A stretch of 5,607 bases of DNA, taken from assembly GCA_011526275.1 (NCBI GenBank), contig WTJP01000161.1, forward strand, positions 1 through 5,607, written 5' to 3'. Below the pieces are notes generated by a model. The model searched no databases. It was given only the letters and a program-made list of their open reading frames with translations, and was not told the origin of the DNA. The translations under genes were made by a program, and so were the position numbers. Every line of letters starts with the position of its first letter. Within the stretch, counting starts at the first letter, position 1. This DNA comes from Candidatus Arcticimaribacter sp. (GTDB taxonomy: Bacteria; Bacteroidota; Bacteroidia; Flavobacteriales; Flavobacteriaceae). Positions 1-5,607 of this stretch are shown here, in pieces.

Positions 1-26
1 TTACTATTGTTTACTTTTTTTGTGAA

Positions 27-43
27 TGAGACGATTATTCTCA
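27..43. repeat. Short palindrome TGAGA-N7-TCTCA in the gene-free left end
   Basis: Five-base perfect arms (27-31 and 39-43) flank a 7-nt AT-rich centre, in the 100 bases beyond the stop of the NTF2-like gene. The arms recall Fur-type operators (TGAGAAT-N-ATTCTCA), but the spacing is 2 nt too long for that pattern. As a transcript hairpin it would be weak, and no U-tract follows on either strand, so it is not a good terminator. The gene it might serve would lie to the left, outside the window. I see no coding sequence or other signal in positions 1-100. Confidence 0.2.
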
Positions 44-100
44 ATTATTTGTTCGCTTAGTATCATTCTAAAACCAAAGAGCCTTGAGAAAAGATGATTT

Positions 101-544
101 TTATTCACAGTCTTTTGTTCCAGTATCCATTAAACTTAAAATCTTCCAGCTTGTACCTTCCGCTACTAAGCTAAACGCATTAACCCCACAATGCGATAAT
201 TTTCCGCCCAAATAGAAACGAAACGGCACCCAAACGGTCGCAAGGTTTTGGTCTTGGTGTACTATCGGTTTCCCCAACTGTTCTTCCCAAGTTGGAGACG
301 CGTTTCGGGTGGCTACCGCGCGAATAAACTTTTCGATGTTGTTTTCTACAACTACCAACTGTTTGTTGCGCATTACAGCACGTAGTAGCCTGGCTTTAGG
401 ATGCATAACTTCTTGCATTCCCAAGGAATCTTTGGCGTGAAAGGCGGTAAAAAAACGCTCTACTGCCTCCATGGGATGGCTGCGTTCTTGCGCGAAAAGA
501 CCAGTAGAACACAGCATCAGTCCAATCAAAATGATTTTTTTCAT
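101..544 (-). CDS. Exported NTF2-like (SnoaL/lumazine-binding-like) protein, function unknown
   Basis: The protein has 147 residues. It opens with a Sec signal peptide: MKK, a hydrophobic stretch to about residue 16, and a likely cleavage at LFA|QE (after A18). C12 is preceded by leucine rather than A/G/S, so this is not a lipobox. The mature part fits the small cone-shaped NTF2-like fold. An N-terminal helix (about 24-48) carries FFTAFHAKDSLGMQEVMHP, and a C-terminal sheet region (about 101-141) carries VWVPFRFYLGGKLSHCGVN and WKILSLMDT. Similar exported proteins are, to my knowledge, common in Flavobacteriaceae and annotated only as 'nuclear transport factor 2 family'. No catalytic residues can be assigned with confidence. 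Two cysteines, C119 and C146 (next to last residue), could pair after export, but that is inference. The start is the ATG giving an intact signal peptide. It stands alone on its strand, divergent from the gene at 689. Fold call fairly sure; role unknown. Confidence 0.85.
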   Translation of the reverse strand: MKKIILIGLMLCSTGLFAQERSHPMEAVERFFTAFHAKDSLGMQEVMHPKARLLRAVMRNKQLVVVENNIEKFIRAVATRNASPTWEEQLGKPIVHQDQNLATVWVPFRFYLGGKLSHCGVNAFSLVAEGTSWKILSLMDTGTKDCE

Positions 545-688
545 GTATACAATTTACAACACGTAATCTAATTGAATATCAGTAGTCTAATTTATAGTTT
601 ATTTCTGTTAATAAATCCGTGAACAAGCCTTTTTCGTACGAAGTTTTTTGCGTCCCTAAAGCCCCTAACTTTAAGTAAAACGAAAGTC
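545..688. promoter_or_regulatory. Divergent intergenic region, presumed promoters for both flanking genes
   Basis: This 144-nt AT-rich gap separates two divergently transcribed genes, so both promoters should lie here or just inside the genes. The best element I can see for the plus-strand gene is TAACTTTA at 666-673, one mismatch from the Bacteroidota -7 consensus TAnnTTTG. The nearest upstream TTG (648-650) lies only 15 nt away, shorter than the usual spacing of about 20, so the pair is weak. No good -7/-33 pair was found on the minus strand. Neither start is preceded by a clear Shine-Dalgarno site; the plus-strand start has an A-rich leader (AAAACGAAAG), which is usual in this phylum. The region call rests on gene arrangement rather than on motifs. 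Confidence 0.4.
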
Positions 689-1111
689 ATGAATGATCGA
701 CCCAACGATTTATTGCGGATCCGTCCACAGATTAAAAAGACCCAACAGTTTTCCACCACCAGTACCGAAGAGCGGTTCCAAAACGAGACCTTGCGGCCCA
801 TTTTAAAATTGCAGAATCCGCTGCTTTTGGCGGTTTTCCACAATTATATTGAAAAGCGCAAGGGGGTGTTTTACGACTTAGGCTTGGAGAAAAAGCTCGC
901 CTATATCGAAAGTAGCTTGATCAAAGACCAAAAGTTTCGCAATTCCGTCAAGGGCATGCTGATTGGGCATTTTACCGTAGCGGAATACCACCACTACAGC
1001 TTGAATTCTTCTTCCTTAAACAAACGTATGATGAACATGGTCATTGAGCGTTTAAAAGACCAGGTACAGTTGTTTGAAGCCCCGCCAAGTAGGATTGCCA
1101 AGGTCGGTTAG
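689..1111 (+). CDS. Conserved hypothetical protein of flavobacterial type (often auto-named 'glyoxalase')
   Basis: The protein has 140 residues, no signal peptide and no membrane segment, and is predicted cytoplasmic and basic. It is largely helical by appearance. Distinctive stretches are RFQNETLRPILKLQ (29-42), FHNYIEKRKGVFYDLGLEKK (50-69), FRNSVKGMLIGHFT (83-96) and LNKRMMNMVIERLK (110-123). I recall this layout from a small Flavobacteriaceae family that databases often label 'glyoxalase'. I see none of the metal-ligand pattern or the repeated beta-alpha-beta-beta-beta units expected of the glyoxalase/VOC fold, so that name should not be trusted. The ATG at 689 is the only ATG start after the in-frame stop at 620-622. 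It is the only plus-strand gene in the window, divergent from the NTF2-like gene and convergent on the DUF2461 gene with 2 nt between stop codons. The tail after QVQLF (about 130-140) looks poorly conserved. Real gene very likely; function unknown. Confidence 0.8.
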   Translation: MNDRPNDLLRIRPQIKKTQQFSTTSTEERFQNETLRPILKLQNPLLLAVFHNYIEKRKGVFYDLGLEKKLAYIESSLIKDQKFRNSVKGMLIGHFTVAEYHHYSLNSSSLNKRMMNMVIERLKDQVQLFEAPPSRIAKVG

Positions 1112-1113
1112 GC

Positions 1114-1788
1114 TTAGAGCAAAGAAACCCCGTTTAAATCGGTGGTTAAAACACTGCTCATATAGTCGAAAAACGGACGTACCGCTTGAAAATCGGCATT
1201 GACTTGCTGGAGGAAGTTCTTGGACAGCACTTCCTTATCGCTGTAGCGTTTGGTAAAGAGGTAGGCTTTCTTTTTGATTAAATCAATATTGGGATCTTCT
1301 TTTGAAAAGCCTTTGGGCGCCGTCTTTACTTCTTCCCCTTCTAGGTTGCCCCAAATAGTTTTAAAGCTGGGTTCCGCCATGATATCGCGGAATTCCTCGG
1401 CGTCGATTTCCATTTCTTTACGGATGCGTTTTAGGTCGTCTTTGTCGGGATTCCAAAAGCCGGTGGCGATAAAGTTATCGCCGGGTTTAATGTGGAGGTA
1501 ATAACCGCCCCGCAACGCTGGTTTCTCGCGGTGAAAGGAGATGCCAAAATGGGTTTTAAAAGGGGTTTTGTCTTTGGAAAAGCGCACGTCGCGGTACAAA
1601 CGAAAGAGCTTGTATCGGTCGATACTGTCGTGTTCGTTCATGGCTTCCACCAAGTCGGCCGAGAATTGCTTCATTTCAGCTTCCAAGGCCTTAAAACGCT
1701 TCTTTTGCGGCTCGAACCACTCGCGGTTGTTGTTGGTTTCTAATTCAGCAAAAAAGCTTAAAATATCGGGGTTTAATGGAGGTGTCAT
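1114..1788 (-). CDS. DUF2461 (TIGR02453) family protein
   Basis: The protein has 224 residues, the usual length for DUF2461 proteins, and looks complete and cytoplasmic. Family signatures appear in order: FFAELETNNNREWF at 12-25, RDVRFSKDKTPFKTHFG at 66-82, GGYYLHIKPG at 94-103, GFWNP at 110-114, and the APKGF..EDPNIDLIKKK stretch at 157-174. These are the conserved blocks of a widespread bacterial family (also known from fungi) with no established biochemical activity that I know of. The ATG at 1788 begins just before the conserved N-terminal helix and lies 7 nt after the DUF885 gene's stop, so the two are probably co-transcribed and perhaps translationally coupled. The 3' end meets the opposing gene with only 2 nt between stops and no clear terminator, so the opposing transcripts probably overlap. 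Family assignment is firm; function is unknown. Confidence 0.93.
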   Translation of the reverse strand: MTPPLNPDILSFFAELETNNNREWFEPQKKRFKALEAEMKQFSADLVEAMNEHDSIDRYKLFRLYRDVRFSKDKTPFKTHFGISFHREKPALRGGYYLHIKPGDNFIATGFWNPDKDDLKRIRKEMEIDAEEFRDIMAEPSFKTIWGNLEGEEVKTAPKGFSKEDPNIDLIKKKAYLFTKRYSDKEVLSKNFLQQVNADFQAVRPFFDYMSSVLTTDLNGVSLL

Positions 1789-1795
1789 GGGCGAA

Positions 1796-3556
1796 TTATT
1801 TAATGCTGTTCATCCAGCGGTTGACTTTTTCCTCTAAAAGCGCCAAGGGCATACTGCCCGACTCCAATACGATACGGTGAAAGGCGCGGATATCAAATTG
1901 CTCTCCCAAGCGATTTTCGGCTTCTTGGCGAAGCTCGCGGATTTTCAACTGTCCAATCTTGTAGGAAAGTGCCTGCCCGGGATTGGCCATATAACGCTCA
2001 ATTTCTGAAGTGATCTTTACCTCCGACTCTGATTCGTTTTCCAAGGAATACTGAATGGCTTGTTCGCGGGTCCAGCCTTTGGCGTGCAAGCCGGTATCGA
2101 CCACCAAACGAATAGCGCGGTGCATTTCGGCGGCAAGCATACCGAAGTACTGATAGGGGTCTTCATAGAGCCCTAGCTCCTTCCCTAGCGATTCGGTGTA
2201 TAAAGCCCAGCCTTCCCCATAGGCCGAGTACCATAAATTCTTTCGGAAAGAAGGAAGTTCGGTGTTCTCTTGTTGAAGGGAGATTTGGAAGTGGTGCCCC
2301 GGAATAGCTTCGTGCAAGAACAAATCTTCGTCTTGGTGGGTATTGTAGGTCTTTACATCGCGAATGGGAACATAGAAAATCCCCGGGCGACTCCCGTCCA
2401 TGGAACCTGAATTGTATTCTGCACTGGCGGAAGCTTCCCTAAAGGCTTCGGTTCTTCGCACTTCAAAAGGGGTTTTAGGTTGAAGCGAAAAAAGCTCGTT
2501 TACTTTGGGAATCACCTTTTGGTGGATGGCGTTAAAGTTGTCAATTACCTGCTGTGGCTCGTCAAAAGGCATCAGCGGTGCATGGGTGCGTACATGATCG
2601 AAAAAGGCCATCAAATCGCCTTCAAAACCAACGGTGGTCTTTACTTCCTCCATGGCGGTACGGATACGGGCTACTTCGTCTAAGCCCAATTGATGGATTT
2701 CATCGGGGGTCATATTGGTTGTGGTATACCGCTTAATGGCATGCTGATAGTAGGCATCGCCTCCTTCTAAAGCGTTATAACCGCTACTGCTTCTACCCGC
2801 TGCTTTATAGTCCTTGGCCATAAAGTCGTGCAACTGTTGATAGGCAGGAACGATTTTATCTTGAATTAGCGCAGTATAGGCCGCGGTGAGTCTGTCTTTC
2901 TCCTCTTCACTGAATTCCGCTGGAAGTTGCTCTATGGGGGCGTAGAACAAATGCGTTTCCGGGGTTTCGGTAATCATTTGCTCCAATTGTGGTAACACTT
3001 TCTTGATAAGCGCAGTGGGCAGCACCCAGCCTTTTTCCATGCCTTGGCGCATTTTATCTTCTGCCGACTGCATCCAGGCCAAATAGCCCTCGCAACGCAC
3101 CAACCAATTGTTGTAGTCTTCCACAGTAGTAAACGGCTGCGCTCCTTGTCCGCTAGCCAATTGCCCAAAACTCAAATGAAAGGACCACATTTGGTCGATG
3201 GGCATTAAGTCTTTTAAATACTCCTTTTCGGCCAAAGCAATATCGATCTCCCATGCCATAAGGGCTTTGCTTAAACGTTGATCTTCCGAGAGGATTTCCT
3301 CGGGAAAAGTCGCCAGTTCGTTTTTATAGTGGGTGTAGTGCGCTACTTCTTTTGCAGCAAATTCTTCCGACAAATAGTTGGGTAAGGTGTCGTTATAACG
3401 GCTTTCCCCTAAATAAGTAGAAGGTAAACGATACAAGGCCAAATTGGCTTGATAGGCCTCTTCTAGGAAGGCGTCAAAGTCGGCAGCAGTTTTTTTTGGC
3501 GCCGTGGAACAAGCAGCAAAAGCAAGGATTAGATGGAGAAAAAGGAGTTTTTTCAT
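1796..3556 (-). CDS. DUF885 family putative zinc metallopeptidase, lipoprotein
   Basis: The protein has 586 residues, the full length usual for DUF885. It starts with a lipoprotein signal peptide: MKKLL, a hydrophobic core, and a lipobox ending FAAC with C16 as the lipidated cysteine. The residues after it (STAPKK) lack the acidic export signal of surface-exposed Bacteroidota lipoproteins, so a periplasm-facing location is inferred. The C-terminal half carries the family hallmarks: HEAIPGHH at 415-422 (H415, E416, H421/H422 as candidate zinc ligands and catalytic base), YGEGWALYTE at 446-455 with E448 a candidate third ligand, GLHAKGW at 489-495, and RYMANPGQALSYKIG at 521-535. The N-terminal half is helical and less conserved, as in other members. 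A role in periplasmic peptide breakdown is likely, but the substrate is unknown. The start is supported by the intact signal peptide. The gene follows hisIE after 50 nt occupied by an inverted repeat that reaches the start codon. Family sure; peptidase activity inferred. Confidence 0.93.
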   Translation of the reverse strand: MKKLLFLHLILAFAACSTAPKKTAADFDAFLEEAYQANLALYRLPSTYLGESRYNDTLPNYLSEEFAAKEVAHYTHYKNELATFPEEILSEDQRLSKALMAWEIDIALAEKEYLKDLMPIDQMWSFHLSFGQLASGQGAQPFTTVEDYNNWLVRCEGYLAWMQSAEDKMRQGMEKGWVLPTALIKKVLPQLEQMITETPETHLFYAPIEQLPAEFSEEEKDRLTAAYTALIQDKIVPAYQQLHDFMAKDYKAAGRSSSGYNALEGGDAYYQHAIKRYTTTNMTPDEIHQLGLDEVARIRTAMEEVKTTVGFEGDLMAFFDHVRTHAPLMPFDEPQQVIDNFNAIHQKVIPKVNELFSLQPKTPFEVRRTEAFREASASAEYNSGSMDGSRPGIFYVPIRDVKTYNTHQDEDLFLHEAIPGHHFQISLQQENTELPSFRKNLWYSAYGEGWALYTESLGKELGLYEDPYQYFGMLAAEMHRAIRLVVDTGLHAKGWTREQAIQYSLENESESEVKITSEIERYMANPGQALSYKIGQLKIRELRQEAENRLGEQFDIRAFHRIVLESGSMPLALLEEKVNRWMNSIK

Positions 3557-3595
3557 GTTGTTTTTGTTTGCTTAAAACTACAAAGAAAAACAACA
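3556..3595 (-). promoter_or_regulatory. Stem-loop between hisIE and the DUF885 gene, touching the start codon
   Basis: The arms at 3556-3570 and 3581-3595 match as an inverted repeat at 14 of 15 positions, with one mismatch at 3566/3585 and a 10-nt loop at 3571-3580. On the minus-strand transcript the 5' arm is UGUUGUUUUUCUUUG. The 3' arm ends exactly on the A of the DUF885 start codon, so folding would bury the A-rich leader where ribosomes would bind. About ten of the pairs are A-U and four G-C, so stability is moderate. No U-tract follows in the sense direction, which argues against a standard intrinsic terminator. It could be a translational control hairpin, a weak terminator or attenuator separating the his genes from the next unit, or a protein-binding operator in DNA. 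The repeat is seen directly; the role is inference. Confidence 0.55.
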
Positions 3596-3606
3596 CCGCT
3601 TTACCT

Positions 3607-4203
3607 TTAACGCTTCCGTTCCTCTAGGGTGCGAACGATATCGCTCAACTGATAGCCTTTGGCTTGCAATAAAATGAGGTAGTGAAAGAGTAAATCGGCA
3701 CTCTCATTCAAGAAAAGTGCTTCATCGTTGTCTTTGGCTTCGATTACGGTTTCCACGGCTTCCTCCCCCACTTTTTGGGCGATTTTGTTGATGCCTTTTC
3801 GGAAGAGGGAAGCGACATAACTATCGTCATCGTCTGCGGCTTTGCGTTGGGCGATGGTGTTTTCCAATTCCGTTAAAAAGCCATAACTCGCTTTGTTTTC
3901 TTCCCCCCAGCAGCTGTCGGTTCCTTTGTGGCAAGTGGGTCCTTGAGGCTCAGCCTGTATCAATAGGGTGTCTAGATCACAATCGGCTTTTAAGGAGACC
4001 AGGTTTAAGAAATGGCCACTCTCCTCCCCTTTGGTCCACAAACGTTGTTTAGAACGGCTAAAAAAGGTCACCTTCCCACTCGCTTGGGTGTGTTGCAAGG
4101 CTTCTTCATTCATATAGCCCAACATCAAAACGGTTTTTGTTGTGGCGTCTTGTACAATAGCGGGTAATAGTCCGTCGGGAGATTTTGAAAAATTGAGTTC
4201 CAT
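3607..4203 (-). CDS. hisIE: Bifunctional phosphoribosyl-AMP cyclohydrolase / phosphoribosyl-ATP pyrophosphatase
   Basis: This fused enzyme performs histidine steps 2 and 3 in the cytoplasm: HisE removes pyrophosphate from phosphoribosyl-ATP and HisI opens the adenine ring of phosphoribosyl-AMP. The protein has 198 residues, the usual length for fused HisIE. The HisI domain (about 1-105) shows FFSRSKQRLWTKGEESGHF (47-65), the metal-binding D74-C75-D76-x-D78 cluster, and C91 and C98, which with C75 give the three zinc cysteines. The HisE domain (about 108-198) shows YVASLFRKGINKIAQKVGEE (129-148), then AVETVIEA, and NESADLLFHYLILL (166-179) with the acidic residues that bind magnesium. A short acidic run, DDDD (124-127), sits at the start of the HisE core. 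The start lies 6 nt after the hisF stop, indicating operon expression. It is the last recognised his gene before a 50-nt gap with a stem-loop. Confidence 0.98.
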   Translation of the reverse strand: MELNFSKSPDGLLPAIVQDATTKTVLMLGYMNEEALQHTQASGKVTFFSRSKQRLWTKGEESGHFLNLVSLKADCDLDTLLIQAEPQGPTCHKGTDSCWGEENKASYGFLTELENTIAQRKAADDDDSYVASLFRKGINKIAQKVGEEAVETVIEAKDNDEALFLNESADLLFHYLILLQAKGYQLSDIVRTLEERKR

Positions 4204-4209
4204 AGGCGA

Positions 4210-4965
4210 TTAGATTCGAACAGCGATTTGCTGCGCTTTTAATGCGTGTTTTAGGTCGGGGACACTAATTTCCCCAAAGTGAAATATACTGGCGGCTAGG
4301 GCTGCATCGGCCTTGCCGTTGGTAAACGTATCGATAAAGTGTTCCACCTTTCCTGCTCCTCCAGAAGCGATGATGGGGATGTTGACTTCTTCCGACAAGC
4401 GCGCGAGGGCTTCATCGGCAAAGCCGGCTTTGGTTCCGTCGTGGTCCATAGAAGTAAACAGGATTTCCCCTGCCCCTCTTTGCTCTACTTCCTTGGCCCA
4501 ATCGAAAAGCTTGATTTCAGTAGGTACTTTCCCTCCTACCAAGTGCACCAACCATTCTCCGTCTACTTGTTTCGCATCGATAGCCACCACCACACATTGG
4601 CTCCCAAATTGTGTCGCCAATTCGTTGATGAGTTCTGGGCGTTTCACGGCTGCCGAGTTGATAGAAACTTTGTCAGCACCATTTTTAAGCAGAATATCCA
4701 CATCTTCAACCGAGGCTATACCTCCGCCCACAGTAAAGGGAATATCAATGGCCGCTGCTACTTTTAAGACGAGTTCTGCCAAGGTTTTGCGCTTTTGTTC
4801 GGTCGCTGAAATATCGAGAAAAACCAACTCATCGGCATTCTCTTGGGCATACTGGGCCGCTAATTCCACCGGATCCCCCGCATCGCGCAGATTGACAAAA
4901 TTCACCCCTTTTACAGTTCTACCGTCTTTGATATCTAAACAAGGGATGATGCGTTTGGTGAGCAT
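4210..4965 (-). CDS. hisF: Imidazole glycerol phosphate synthase cyclase subunit HisF
   Basis: HisF pairs with the glutaminase HisH to convert PRFAR and ammonia into imidazole glycerol phosphate and AICAR; the latter returns to purine synthesis. The protein has 251 residues, the normal size, and the (beta/alpha)8 barrel is complete. Visible marks are RIIPCLDIKDGRTVKGVNF at 5-23 with catalytic D11, FTVGGGIASVEDV at 77-89 (first phosphate-binding loop), VVVAIDAK at 125-132 with catalytic D130, EILFTSMDHDGTKAGF at 167-182, and IPIIASGGAGKVEHF at 196-210 (second phosphate-binding loop). All key residues are present. The start lies 1 nt after the stop of the DinB-like gene and the stop 6 nt before hisIE, so translation is probably coupled on both sides. 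The partner hisH is not in the window and would be expected upstream of hisA. Confidence 0.99.
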   Translation of the reverse strand: MLTKRIIPCLDIKDGRTVKGVNFVNLRDAGDPVELAAQYAQENADELVFLDISATEQKRKTLAELVLKVAAAIDIPFTVGGGIASVEDVDILLKNGADKVSINSAAVKRPELINELATQFGSQCVVVAIDAKQVDGEWLVHLVGGKVPTEIKLFDWAKEVEQRGAGEILFTSMDHDGTKAGFADEALARLSEEVNIPIIASGGAGKVEHFIDTFTNGKADAALAASIFHFGEISVPDLKHALKAQQIAVRI

Positions 4966-4966
4966 A

Positions 4967-5476
4967 CTATTCGTTTAATTGGGTTAAATCGTGTTGGGCA
5001 TAAAAGCCTAAGTCTTCTGCATGGAGTTGTTTCACCCAAAAGGCAATTTGCCCCACATGATAGGAAAAATGTTCCACAGCATGTAACACCACCCCTAGTC
5101 CAGAAAAGGAAAATCCTTGTACTTTTCGCACGTTTAAAAAAGCGGCTTCAGGCGCGTTTTCTATGGTAGAAATGGCCAAGGCTACGGTTTCGTCTAATTT
5201 TTGCAAGAGTTCGGCTTTTGTCCAGCCGCCTTCGGCAGAAAATTCTTCGTCACGCACACGTTGGTCTTCCTGCTCTCCCAAAGAGGCAATGGCATACTGG
5301 GTCATGTTCCCACAAATGTGCAACAATTGATTTCCTAAACGAAGACCCATTTTTCCAGGAAGCAACCACAGCTGTTCTTCGCTGACCTTCTCCATGGCCA
5401 AGTGAATCATACGTTGCCCTTCCTTTAAGCGGAAGACGCTATGTTGTTTGAATTCAGCGAGTAAAGCGGTTTCCAT
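4967..5476 (-). CDS. DinB/DUF1572-like putative metal-binding four-helix protein
   Basis: The protein has 169 residues, is soluble, and has no signal peptide. Its pattern fits the DinB/YfiT-like four-helix bundle superfamily, with three histidines as likely metal ligands. H53 lies in NQLLHICGNMTQY (second helix); H136 and H140 lie in HAVEHFSYHVGQIAFWVKQL (132-151), where the HxxxH-x-GQI pattern is the clearest family mark. Members include thiol-dependent transferases and many proteins of unknown activity, and nothing here picks a substrate. The ATG shares its A with the hisA stop codon (TAATG) and the gene ends 1 nt before hisF, so it is embedded in the his operon and probably translated with it. 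It has no known place in histidine synthesis. It may help with a metal- or thiol-linked side task, or may simply ride on the operon. The name DinB does not imply DNA polymerase IV. Confidence 0.85.
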   Translation of the reverse strand: METALLAEFKQHSVFRLKEGQRMIHLAMEKVSEEQLWLLPGKMGLRLGNQLLHICGNMTQYAIASLGEQEDQRVRDEEFSAEGGWTKAELLQKLDETVALAISTIENAPEAAFLNVRKVQGFSFSGLGVVLHAVEHFSYHVGQIAFWVKQLHAEDLGFYAQHDLTQLNE

Positions 5477-5607
5477 TAGTGACTTAAAATAAATTCTTCC
5501 AGTTGTTTAAGGCTAATACGATTTTCGTAGATCGCCTTTCCAATGATGGTACCATCGCAGCCCATTTCAGCTAATTTTGGGAGTTCATCGTATTGTGAAA
5601 TCCCGCC
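5476..5607 (-). CDS. hisA: Phosphoribosylformimino-AICAR isomerase HisA, C-terminal end (5' part outside window)
   Basis: Only the last 43 codons are present, running in from the right edge and ending at a TAA at 5476-5478. The translation begins GGISQYDELPKLAEMGCDG and continues TIIGKAIYENRISLKQLEEF before ending ILSH. The GGI start matches the phosphate-binding loop of the seventh strand (usually SGG[VI]), and G-CDG-IIGKAIYE is the eighth-strand signature of HisA barrels. HisA isomerises ProFAR to PRFAR, the substrate of HisF. The GKAIYE element separates it from HisF, which has AASIFHF at that place (encoded at 4210-4965). The stop overlaps the next start as TAATG. Partial because the window ends; there is no sign of damage. 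Confidence 0.95.
   Translation of the reverse strand, partial: GGISQYDELPKLAEMGCDGTIIGKAIYENRISLKQLEEFILSH

Noticed and set aside
19..51. A TTTG (19-22) and ATTATTTG (44-51) pair resembling a Bacteroidota promoter on the plus strand
   Set aside because: The -7 part lacks the TA, and no plus-strand gene follows until 689, so it is most simply AT-rich chance.
592..843. An 83-codon minus-strand open frame spanning the divergent intergenic region
   Set aside because: It overlaps the start of the well-formed gene at 689-1111 on the opposite strand and its translation (cysteine- and tryptophan-rich, no motif) does not look like a protein.
1126..1147. Possible hairpin (AACCCCG with CGG-T-GGTT) near the convergent stops as a shared terminator
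   Set aside because: The stem is seven pairs with a bulge, lies inside the DUF2461 coding end and has no clean U-tract on either strand.
1541..1837. Plus-strand frames opposite the DUF2461 gene (also 1274-1501 and 1492-1743)
   Set aside because: They are antisense shadows of a clear DUF2461 coding sequence, with no recognisable motif.
2480..3168. Small frames inside the DUF885 gene (2480-2683 and 2554-2736 plus, 2974-3168 minus)
   Set aside because: They are embedded in a full-length, motif-complete DUF885 frame and have unlikely compositions.
4313..4978. A 221-codon plus-strand open frame opposite hisF (and a further 142-codon one at 4339-4767)
   Set aside because: Both lie antisense to hisF, which has every catalytic residue. 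Their translations are serine/proline-rich or compositionally odd and match no family I know, as expected of shadow frames.
1..5607. Search for a novel defence, mobile or RNA-based system
   Set aside because: No direct-repeat array, transposase, integrase, toxin-antitoxin pair, reverse transcriptase or structured RNA was seen. Gene content is histidine biosynthesis plus common housekeeping or unknown families.

Overview
The window looks like ordinary chromosomal core DNA from a member of the Bacteroidota, most likely a flavobacterium-type organism. The evidence is a fused HisIE, A-rich leaders without clear Shine-Dalgarno sites, and small proteins of types I associate with Flavobacteriaceae: an exported NTF2-like protein and a ~140-residue protein often auto-named 'glyoxalase'. 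Base composition is moderate (roughly mid-40s % GC by eye) and looks even throughout. I see no mobile element, RNA gene, CRISPR array or defence locus.

Right part (3607-5607, minus strand): the distal end of a histidine biosynthesis operon, read right to left. It holds the C-terminal end of hisA (cut by the window edge), a DinB/DUF1572-type putative metal-binding four-helix protein, hisF, and the bifunctional hisIE. Spacing is very tight: hisA stop and dinB-like start overlap as TAATG, then there is 1 nt to hisF and 6 nt to hisIE. HisI/HisE act early (opening the PRATP ring), HisA isomerises ProFAR to PRFAR, and HisF (with HisH, not in the window) makes imidazole glycerol phosphate and AICAR. 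The DinB-like gene is the only member with no histidine function.

Middle part (1114-3556, minus strand): after a 50-nt gap filled by a strong inverted repeat come a DUF885 putative zinc peptidase lipoprotein and, 7 nt later, a DUF2461-family protein. They may be a separate two-gene unit or a read-through extension of the his operon.

Left part (1-1111): a single plus-strand gene (689-1111) converges on the DUF2461 gene with only 2 nt between stop codons. It diverges from a minus-strand gene (101-544) for a secreted NTF2-like protein across a 144-nt intergenic region. The first 100 bases hold no gene that I can see.

I found no convincing new multi-gene system. The items most worth a second look are the stem-loop reaching the DUF885 start codon, the DinB-like gene embedded in the his operon, and the uncharacterised plus-strand gene.
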